Assembly: GCF_032930845.1 (NCBI RefSeq)
Contig: NZ_CP136758.1
Span: forward strand, 2,433,001-2,497,000
From: Parvularcula sp. LCG005
GTDB lineage: Bacteria > Pseudomonadota > Alphaproteobacteria > Caulobacterales > Parvularculaceae
Direction of reading: 5' to 3'
DNA length: 64,000 bases
Each line of letters begins with the position of its first letter. Position 1 is the stretch's first letter. This document shows, piece by piece, positions 8,541 through 15,131 of this stretch. The notes below the pieces were generated by a model. It saw only the letters and a program-made list of their open reading frames with translations. It ran no database searches and was not told the origin of the DNA. The translations under genes and the position numbers were made by a program.

Positions 8541-9017
8541 ATGAAAAAGACTTTGGCAATGTCTGCCGTTTTCGTTGGCGGACTCTCGGGCGTCGCATTT
8601 GCGCAGTCCGATGACGTGATCTTCAACGGGACCATCGCAGATTCCTGCACCGTCGTTGCCGGTTCGGCCGGTACGATTGCTGCCAGCACCGACAGCACTG
8701 TGCTGTCGAGTACAGAAGCAGGCGGTAGCGCAGGTGATGCAGCCGTGACGGCAAACAGCGCGGCCTATCAGGTCACCGTTTCCGCACCGACCGCCTTTGA
8801 CTCGGCGCCTGCTGGCTCCGACACCAACACAACCTTTGCCGCGTCCTACGCCGCAAGTGGTGCGACCACGGCCAGCGGCGTCAATGCCGGCGTCCAGACC
8901 GCCATCAACGCCGGTGAGACAACGATCACTGTCGATGCATCTGCCACCAAAAGCGTCGGCACCTACGCCGCCGGTTCTTACCAGCTGACAACGACCGTGA
9001 CATGCTCAACATCGTAA
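8541..9017 (+). CDS. Secreted pilin-like beta-rich protein, unknown
   Basis: A 158-residue protein beginning at the ATG at 8541 after GGAGT. It has a clear signal peptide (MKKTLAMSAVFVGGLSGVAFAQS) and a mature part rich in Ala, Ser and Thr. There are only two cysteines, one near the mature N-terminus (IADSCTVV) and one four residues from the end (TTVTCSTS), and the sequence alternates polar and hydrophobic residues. That resembles Ig-like fimbrial or spore-coat-U type subunits, but I cannot assign a family. It is the first of three overlapping genes encoding exported proteins, so it is probably the structural subunit of that set. Inference only. Confidence 0.8.
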   Translation: MKKTLAMSAVFVGGLSGVAFAQSDDVIFNGTIADSCTVVAGSAGTIAASTDSTVLSSTEAGGSAGDAAVTANSAAYQVTVSAPTAFDSAPAGSDTNTTFAASYAASGATTASGVNAGVQTAINAGETTITVDASATKSVGTYAAGSYQLTTTVTCSTS

Positions 9018-9397
9018 TTTCTGCACTGAGTGTCTTCTTGCTGACAGGGACTGCGTTCGCGCAGTCTCTGTTGCCCATGAAGGCTGACATCGTCACGTTT
9101 GCAGAACGGGGCAATATCAGCATTACGCTGCAGAATCCCTATGAACGGGCCAAGCGATTCACGCTCGAAGCCTATGACATGGACTGGCAGCCCCTGCCAG
9201 ATATCCAGATGGTTCGCCGTCAGGTTTCTATGGCACCGGGCGGGTCGATCGGTCTTTATTTCTTTGTTCCCCAGCGCGAGGCTGAAGAAGCACGCATGCT
9301 GTTTATCTGCGCGACATCCAACCCGACATTCGGGGCGGGAACGGGCATGAGAGGTCGGGTATGCGGAAAATATCGCGTAGTCTATCGCTCGCTCTAA
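9002..9397 (+). CDS. Single-domain PapD-like periplasmic protein
   Basis: A 131-residue exported protein whose start overlaps the end of the upstream gene by 16 bases, implying translational coupling. Signal peptide: MLNIVISALSVFLLTGTAFAQS. The mature part (ADIVTFAERGNISITLQNP, RFTLEAYDMDW, VSMAPGGSIGLYFFVP) has the strand pattern of the N-terminal Ig domain of pilus assembly chaperones (PapD-like), but the protein is half the size of a chaperone and has a Cys pair near the C-terminus (LFICATS and GRVCGKY). No usher gene is present nearby. A role in folding or holding the neighbouring pilin-like protein is inferred from position. Confidence 0.75.
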   Translation: MLNIVISALSVFLLTGTAFAQSLLPMKADIVTFAERGNISITLQNPYERAKRFTLEAYDMDWQPLPDIQMVRRQVSMAPGGSIGLYFFVPQREAEEARMLFICATSNPTFGAGTGMRGRVCGKYRVVYRSL

Positions 9398-10497
9398 CGC
9401 CTCTGGCGTTCAGCTTTTCAGCGAGTTTTGCGCAGCAGGCGATCGATGCCAATACCGGGCAGCAGATCATCGTGCCGTCGCAAAGCTCCGTCTACAATCA
9501 GAATTCGGTTTTCCTCCCCACTGCCCCTACCGTCGGCGGCCAGGATATTATCCGTGGCGCAGGTGGGGTAAGCTGTCAGTCCGCGGTCGCCTCAGGCGGT
9601 CCGTATGTGGACATGGGCGTCATCGGATCAGAAGACGTCTACGAACGGACCTCCACATCTCTTTACGGCCGGGTCGTCGTCCCCCTGGGCGGCGGCAAGC
9701 GTAAGCGCGTCGACTGTACGAAGCTCTATGAGCTGGAAATGACCCGCCTCAAGATGGAGCTTGAGCTCCTCCGTATGGGATCGATGATGCCGCCAGATCA
9801 GAGTTTTGCTGACAGCGGATATGGCGCACCAGCGCAATCGCAGCCGGCGGCGCCCGCAGCGCGCCCCGCCCCGGCAACCATGGCGCCGCTGCCTACCCCT
9901 GAGCCGCTCGCCAGCGCCGACGATTTTCTTGAAGAAGAGGAACTGGCGCAGCCGATGATGCTCGGCATGCCTGCCGAAGATGCGCCATTGCCGACCCCAG
10001 GTGCTGCGGCAGCAAAACCGCGCGCTCAGGCCGTCACCGCTCTTGCCGCCGCGAAACCAGCACCTGAACCGGTCCGTACCGCGCCGCCTCAGATTGTTGT
10101 GGCCGAGGCGGCTACCAACGCGACCCGTGTCGTGACAGATGCTGCGCCGGTACGCGAACCAGAAGCCATCGCTATCGTCGATGCGCGGCAGGATCCGGTC
10201 GTCCGCCAGTCGTCTTTATTAAACACTCAGTCATTAAGGTTAACCGAGGGTAATGGTGTATACGCCCAGCTCGGCGCCTTCTCGACAGAAAGCCGCGCCT
10301 ATCTGCGTCTCGCCGAAGCCCGCATGGCCCTGGGGTCGCAACAGAACACCGCGTTTGGACGCCACGCGACGGAAATTCGCACGGTGGAACAGACCAGCGG
10401 CGTGATTTACCGCCTCCTTGTCGGACCCATGCCGAAGGAAGAAGCCGACGAGATGTGTCGCAATGTCCCAGACGGCTGTTTCGTGACGGGAAGCTAG
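9361..10497 (+). CDS. Secreted SPOR-domain protein of the three-gene module
   Basis: A 378-residue exported protein whose ATG at 9361 follows AGAGGTCGGG inside the end of the upstream gene (37-base overlap). The signal peptide is followed by a 70-residue region with GGVSCQSA and a VDCTKLYELEMTRLKMELELL segment predicted to be helical or coiled coil. A long low-complexity Ala/Pro-rich linker runs from about 145 to 280. The C-terminal 80 residues (GVYAQLGAFSTESRAYLRLAEARMAL to YRLLVGPM) form a SPOR domain, which binds denuded peptidoglycan at division septa. It may tether the module to the cell wall. The second half of the SPOR domain carries two cysteines. Confidence 0.8.
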   Translation: MRKISRSLSLALTPLAFSFSASFAQQAIDANTGQQIIVPSQSSVYNQNSVFLPTAPTVGGQDIIRGAGGVSCQSAVASGGPYVDMGVIGSEDVYERTSTSLYGRVVVPLGGGKRKRVDCTKLYELEMTRLKMELELLRMGSMMPPDQSFADSGYGAPAQSQPAAPAARPAPATMAPLPTPEPLASADDFLEEEELAQPMMLGMPAEDAPLPTPGAAAAKPRAQAVTALAAAKPAPEPVRTAPPQIVVAEAATNATRVVTDAAPVREPEAIAIVDARQDPVVRQSSLLNTQSLRLTEGNGVYAQLGAFSTESRAYLRLAEARMALGSQQNTAFGRHATEIRTVEQTSGVIYRLLVGPMPKEEADEMCRNVPDGCFVTGS

Positions 10498-10571
10498 AAC
10501 CCCTCGTCCCGCCTCAAATTTGCGCCAAATCCTCCCCTGAGAAATCGATTTGCGTTTTGCTCTTGATGGGC

Positions 10572-10590
10572 ATATGGTGAGCACCCATAT
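10572..10590. promoter_or_regulatory. Candidate operator dyad upstream of nadA
   Basis: ATATGG-N7-CCATAT, a perfect 6-base dyad 32-50 bases before the nadA start. It is nested in a wider inverted pair TTTTGCTC (10555-10562) and GAGCAAAA (10600-10607). Position and symmetry fit a repressor site, and the nearby Nudix-type regulator is the obvious candidate. No copy of the same dyad was seen upstream of that regulator, so the link is inferred. Confidence 0.4.
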
Positions 10591-10621
10591 TCTCTTTATG
10601 AGCAAAAGTGAGGAGGGTCAC

Positions 10622-11719
10622 ATGCCTGCCCACGGATTTGAAGCAGAAGTCCCATTGGCGTTAACGGACGAGGTCCGCGCCAAGACCGATCATCTGTACG
10701 ACCGCGTCGCTAACCTTATTCCGCGTCTGGAATGGGATCTGCACGCCCCGACCATCGCCCGCATCAACGACCTGAAGGTCGAGAAGAATGCGGTGATCCT
10801 GGCGCACAATTACATGACGCCGGATATTTTCTACGCCGTCGGCGACTTCCGCGGCGACAGCCTGCAGCTGGCGAAAGAAGCCGCCGCGACCGACGCCCAG
10901 GTCATCGTCCAGGCGGGCGTTCACTTCATGGCCGAGACGTCAAAGATCCTCTCGCCAGAGAAGACCGTCCTGATCCCGTCGATGGAAGCTGGCTGTTCGC
11001 TCGCCTCCTCTATTACGGGTGCTGACGTTCGGCTGTTGAAACAGCGTTATCCCGGCGTGCCTGTCGTCACCTATGTGAACACGACCGCCGATGTGAAGGC
11101 CGAGACCGACATCTGCTGCACGTCGTCAAACGCTGTGCAGGTGGTCGAGCATATCTGCGCCGAGTGGGGCACCGATCAGGTCATTCTGATCCCGGACCAG
11201 TATCTTGCGCGCAATGTGGCGGCGATGACGGACAAGAAAGTCATCACATGGGCTGGCGCATGCGAAGTGCATGAGCGGTTCACCGCAGAGGACATTCGCG
11301 AAATCCGTGCCGGCAACCCCGGTGTCGTGGTGCTAGCGCACCCCGAGTGCCCCCCCGAGGTGCTGGCCGAAGCAGACTTCGCCGGCTCGACCTCCGCCAT
11401 GTCTGGCTACGTGAAGACCGAGCAGCCCAAGAACGTTGTGCTGATCACAGAGTGTTCGATGTCGGATAATGTGGCGCTGGAAAACCCGGGCGTCGAGTTC
11501 GTCCGCCCCTGCAATTTGTGTCCGCACATGAAGCGCATCACGCTGGAGAATATTCTGCACGCGCTGGAGACCATGACTCACGAAGTGCATGTGGACCCTG
11601 TGATTGCGGAGAAAGCGCGGCTCGCGGTTCAGCGCATGGTGGACCTGCCATTGTCAGGACCCGCCACGAATTTCCGGCCTCATGCCGACCGGGACGTGAT
11701 TGCGATCGAGCATCGCTGA
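10622..11719 (+). CDS. nadA: Quinolinate synthase
   Basis: A 365-residue NadA. The start at 10622 is chosen because GAGGAGGG lies six bases before it; in-frame ATGs further upstream fall in the operator-like region. NadA condenses iminoaspartate with dihydroxyacetone phosphate to quinolinate and carries a 4Fe-4S cluster. Conserved blocks are [22 protein letters not shown] (first cluster Cys), [21 protein letters not shown] and [17 protein letters not shown] (remaining cluster Cys among these). It is first in the nadA-nadB-nadC operon, with nadB one base after its stop. Confidence 0.97.
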   Translation: MPAHGFEAEVPLALTDEVRAKTDHLYDRVANLIPRLEWDLHAPTIARINDLKVEKNAVILAHNYMTPDIFYAVGDFRGDSLQLAKEAAATDAQVIVQAGVHFMAETSKILSPEKTVLIPSMEAGCSLASSITGADVRLLKQRYPGVPVVTYVNTTADVKAETDICCTSSNAVQVVEHICAEWGTDQVILIPDQYLARNVAAMTDKKVITWAGACEVHERFTAEDIREIRAGNPGVVVLAHPECPPEVLAEADFAGSTSAMSGYVKTEQPKNVVLITECSMSDNVALENPGVEFVRPCNLCPHMKRITLENILHALETMTHEVHVDPVIAEKARLAVQRMVDLPLSGPATNFRPHADRDVIAIEHR

Positions 11720-11720
11720 G

Positions 11721-13298
11721 ATGACTGCGCGTCGCGCCGCAGACGGCGGTGTCCTGATCATCGGCGCAGGGGTCGCAGGCCTCTACGCCGCCCTTAAAAT
11801 GGCGCCGCACCCGGTCACGGTCATTTCCGCAAGACCGGTGGGCCAAGGCGGCTCTTCTCCCTGGGCGCAAGGCGGTCTCGCCGCGGCGATGGGGCAGGAG
11901 GACTCCCCGGCCCTGCACATGGCTGACACCATTGCAGCCGGTGCAGGCCTCGTTGATGAAGAGGCGGCGCGTATCCTGTGCGAAGCCGGACCCGCGCGCA
12001 TCCGTGACCTCCTTGCCATGGGCGTGCCGTTTGACCACACCGCAGACGGACAATTAAAACTCGGGCGGGAAGCCGCCCATGGGCTTGATCGCATTGTTCA
12101 CGTCGGTGGCGATGAAGCCGGCGCGACCATCATGCGTGTCCTGTTGGACCGGGCGCGCGAAGCCGAGCATATCGATCTGCACGAACGGATGATCGCGCAT
12201 CAGTTGCTGACCGAAGACGACCGCGTGGTCGGCGCCCGCGTCTGGGACGTAGAAACCCAGTCGCCGCTTCTGATCACAGCCCAGGAAACAGTCATGGCCA
12301 CCGGCGGGATCGGCGGCCTGTATGCGGTCACCACCAACCCCTTGCGGGCGCAAGGGTTGGGTCTCGCCATGGCCTATGATGTCGGCGCCGTGCTGCGCGA
12401 CATGGAGTTCGTCCAGTTTCACCCCACCGGCGTTGATATCGGCAAGGACCCCGCGCCGCTTGCGACCGAAGCGCTTCGCGGCGAAGGCTGCACTCTGCAT
12501 GATGCCCATGGGCGCCGGTTCATGACCGCCATTCATCCGGACGCAGAGCTTGCCCCTCGCGATGTGGTCGCGCGCGGCGTTGCCAAAGCGATTGCCGAGA
12601 CCGGCGAGGCCTTTCTTGACGCACGCCAGGCCATTGGACTGTCCTTCAAGGATCGTTTCCCCACCGTCTATGCGGCGTGCATGGAGGCGGGCATCAACCC
12701 GGCCATTCACCCCATCCCCATCGCCCCGGCGGCGCATTATCATATGGGGGGCATACTGACCGATCTGGACGGGCGCAGTACCAAACGCGGCCTCTGGGCC
12801 GTTGGTGAAGCGTCAAGCACGGGCGTCCATGGCGCCAATCGGCTCGCGTCCAATTCGCTACTTGAAGCGCTTGTCTTCGGTGATCGCGCGGCAAAAGCGC
12901 TGCTTAAGGCCAATCCCGAGTCTGTGGAGATGAGCGTCGAAGACCCCGCGCCGCCGCGACCGATCAAACCAGCCGACAATATCGGCGCAGTGCGGAAGTC
13001 CATGTCGCTGCAATGTGGCCTGTTGCGCAGCGATGACGGTCTTGATGCGGTTCTTTCCTTGATCGGAAAGACGGAGACCGTGACGCAGGGCGATTATCTC
13101 GCCCTCCTCGCCGCTCGTCTCGTGACGCAGGCGGCCAGGCAACGGCTCGAAAGCCGCGGGGCGCACCAGCGCAGTGACTTTCCCGACCTTGCGCCGCCAG
13201 TACACAGCCTGACGGTCAAGGGCGAAGACGGCAATCCCGTCATCCGCTTTGCCGAAGCGCATGCCAAGGCGAGTATTGCCGGGGGAGAGGCCCCATGA
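11721..13298 (+). CDS. nadB: L-aspartate oxidase
   Basis: A 525-residue flavoprotein that oxidises L-aspartate to iminoaspartate, the substrate of NadA. The N-terminal FAD-binding motif VLIIGAGVAGLYAALK is intact, followed by GGSSPWAQGGLAAA, the substrate-site blocks EFVQFHPTG and APAAHYHMGGI, and GEASSTGVHGANRLASNSLLEALVFG near residue 365. The start at 11721 is one base after the nadA stop, and an in-frame codon at 11700 would overlap nadA. It ends with a four-base overlap (ATGA) with nadC. Confidence 0.97.
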   Translation: MTARRAADGGVLIIGAGVAGLYAALKMAPHPVTVISARPVGQGGSSPWAQGGLAAAMGQEDSPALHMADTIAAGAGLVDEEAARILCEAGPARIRDLLAMGVPFDHTADGQLKLGREAAHGLDRIVHVGGDEAGATIMRVLLDRAREAEHIDLHERMIAHQLLTEDDRVVGARVWDVETQSPLLITAQETVMATGGIGGLYAVTTNPLRAQGLGLAMAYDVGAVLRDMEFVQFHPTGVDIGKDPAPLATEALRGEGCTLHDAHGRRFMTAIHPDAELAPRDVVARGVAKAIAETGEAFLDARQAIGLSFKDRFPTVYAACMEAGINPAIHPIPIAPAAHYHMGGILTDLDGRSTKRGLWAVGEASSTGVHGANRLASNSLLEALVFGDRAAKALLKANPESVEMSVEDPAPPRPIKPADNIGAVRKSMSLQCGLLRSDDGLDAVLSLIGKTETVTQGDYLALLAARLVTQAARQRLESRGAHQRSDFPDLAPPVHSLTVKGEDGNPVIRFAEAHAKASIAGGEAP

Positions 13299-14149
13299 CC
13301 CCCTTCCCCCTACCCTATGCATCCATCCGGCCCCTGATCGAAACGGCGCTGGCCGAAGATCTGGGGGACGCTGGGGACATCACGACACTGGCGACGATCG
13401 CGGACGATGTGACGGCGACGGCACACATCAATGCGCGCAAGGCTGGCACCGTTTCAGGTGTCGCTGTGGCCGAGATGGTCTTTCACCATGTCGATGCGTC
13501 GCTCGCCGTCGCCATCACCAAGCGGGATGGCGAGCGCCTTGCACCGGGTGACACCATCATGACTGTGATCGGCAATGCGCGGTCCTTGCTGACGGCAGAA
13601 CGCCCGGCCCTGAACCTCCTTGGCCATATGAGCGGCATCGCGACAGCCACGCGCCATCTGGTCGACCTCGTGGAGGGGACCGAGGCGAAGATCGCCTGCA
13701 CCCGCAAGACACTGCCCGGCCTGCGCGCGCTGCAGAAATTTGCGGTGAAGTGCGGCGGCGGCATGAACCACCGCTTTGGCCTGCATGACGCGGTGATGAT
13801 CAAGGACAATCACATCGTCGCGGCCGGCGGCATTGGTCCGGCCCTGCGCGCCGCCAAGACCTCGGTCGGTCACACGGTGAAGATCGAGATCGAAGTGGAC
13901 ACGATCGCCCAGCTGGAACAGGTCCTCGCCGAAGGGGCAGACATTATCCTCCTGGATAATATGGGCCCTGAAATGCTGCGCACGGCTGTTGCGCTGGCGC
14001 AGGGACAGGCGATTCTTGAAGCGTCGGGCAATGTGCGGGCTGAAACGGTCCGCGCCATCGCCGAGACAGGGGTCGACATCATCTCATCGGGAAGTCTGAC
14101 ACATTCGGCGCCCAATCTCGACATCGGGCTGGATCTGACGCTGGGCTAG
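13295..14149 (+). CDS. nadC: Nicotinate-nucleotide pyrophosphorylase (quinolinate phosphoribosyltransferase)
   Basis: A 284-residue NadC that converts quinolinate and PRPP to nicotinate mononucleotide, completing the de novo branch encoded by nadA and nadB. Recognisable blocks: ALAEDLGDAGDITTLA at the N-terminus, AERPALNLLGHMSGIAT, ACTRKTLPGLRALQKFAVKCGGG with the phosphate-binding Arg/Lys, HNRFGLHDA-type MNHRFGLHDAVMIKDNH, and the C-terminal barrel end DIILLDNMGPE and GVDIISSGSLTHSAP. Its start overlaps nadB by four bases. It ends seven bases before the convergent SleB gene. Confidence 0.97.
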   Translation: MTPFPLPYASIRPLIETALAEDLGDAGDITTLATIADDVTATAHINARKAGTVSGVAVAEMVFHHVDASLAVAITKRDGERLAPGDTIMTVIGNARSLLTAERPALNLLGHMSGIATATRHLVDLVEGTEAKIACTRKTLPGLRALQKFAVKCGGGMNHRFGLHDAVMIKDNHIVAAGGIGPALRAAKTSVGHTVKIEIEVDTIAQLEQVLAEGADIILLDNMGPEMLRTAVALAQGQAILEASGNVRAETVRAIAETGVDIISSGSLTHSAPNLDIGLDLTLG

Positions 14150-14156
14150 GCCCGCC

Positions 14157-14942
14157 TCAGTTCGCCATTGCGACCTGGAAATTGCGTCCACGCTTGTAGA
14201 AAACGTGGTCACCGATCGTCCGGGTCTGATCCAACGTCATCGCCCAATAGGGATCGACATAGGCCGCGTGATAGTTCGTGGCCTCACCCGATAGCGGGAG
14301 GCGGAAGCCGCCCATGATCGCCGTGGCAAGAATTTCATTACGGAACATGACGTCTTCTTCGACGGCCTTGTCCATCGAACCGTCGCAAGTGAACGAGAAC
14401 TGGCAGCCGGTGCGCCGCTCGCTGCCCTGAAACACCACACCGCAGATCGTGTCGGGATACCGGTCGGACGCCACGCGGTTCAGCACCACATCAGCCACGG
14501 CCATCTGCCCTGACGGCTTCTGATTGCGCGCCTCGTAGTAGATCGCCTGGGCCAGACATGTGCGCTCGGCCTTGTCGATGGAGGCAAAATTGATCTGCGA
14601 AAGGTCGAGACCCGCTACAAGGTTGAGATCGACGCCCAGACGCTCAGCCGTCTTCTTCAGGTCGATACCGTCAATGCCCACTTTCGTCAGCTGCATGAAG
14701 GGATCGGCTGCAGGGGCTGCAGGAAGCGGCGGCAGGACCTTGCCAACAGCATTGGCCAGTGAAAGGATGTCCATGCGCACGGTATCGAACCGTCGCACCA
14801 ATTCGGCACTGGATGCAGAGCGCGCCGGCATTTCGCGTGCAGGGACATCTGTGGCCATCACGGCCGACAGAAGGGCCACGATGAAAAACGTCGGTCGCTT
14901 GAGCGCACGCCAAAGCGGCGCCCCGGTGATCGTGTCTGTCAT
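14157..14942 (-). CDS. SleB-type cell wall hydrolase
   Basis: A 261-residue protein with an N-terminal membrane or signal segment (PTFFIVALLSAVMATDVPA) and a C-terminal Hydrolase_2 (SleB) domain: CLAQAIYYEARNQKPSGQMAVADVVLNRVASDRYPDTICGVV, then CQFSFTCDG. The catalytic Glu of this lysozyme-like fold is the E of YYEARN. SleB-family enzymes are lytic transglycosylases acting on peptidoglycan; in non-sporulating Alphaproteobacteria they act in the periplasm in wall remodelling. The gene is convergent with nadC. Confidence 0.9.
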   Translation of the reverse strand: MTDTITGAPLWRALKRPTFFIVALLSAVMATDVPAREMPARSASSAELVRRFDTVRMDILSLANAVGKVLPPLPAAPAADPFMQLTKVGIDGIDLKKTAERLGVDLNLVAGLDLSQINFASIDKAERTCLAQAIYYEARNQKPSGQMAVADVVLNRVASDRYPDTICGVVFQGSERRTGCQFSFTCDGSMDKAVEEDVMFRNEILATAIMGGFRLPLSGEATNYHAAYVDPYWAMTLDQTRTIGDHVFYKRGRNFQVAMAN

Positions 14943-15064
14943 GGTCTTGCTCGTAAGTTTCCGGTGTCAGCGGCTGGGCCGCTGTCTTGTCTTTCGTCAG
15001 CAGCGACGCCTTTAGAGACCCGAAACGAGTTTGGCGACTCTAAAAGCCGTAATCTGCGCGCAAT

Positions 15065-15112
15065 CTTGCGGCAAGCTCCCGGGAAAAGCTTGCGGAAAGC
15101 TCCCGGGAAAAG
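15065..15112. repeat. 24-base tandem duplication
   Basis: Two adjacent 24-base units (15065-15088 and 15089-15112) that differ at one base; each contains AAGCTCCCGGGAAAAG. It lies just past the 3' end of ppdK. With only two units it is a local duplication, not an array. Confidence 0.8.
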
Positions 15113-15131
15113 GGTGTGCGTTTACCCTTTT
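15108..15131 (-). terminator. Terminator-like hairpin at the ppdK 3' end
   Basis: AAAAGGGT at 15108-15115 pairs with ACCCTTTT at 15124-15131 around an eight-base loop; on the minus strand the second arm ends in TTTT. It overlaps the ppdK stop codon. The tandem duplication begins inside its outer arm. Confidence 0.55.

Noticed and set aside
15065-15112. CRISPR-like short repeats
   Set aside because: Only two directly adjacent units without spacers, and no cas genes.
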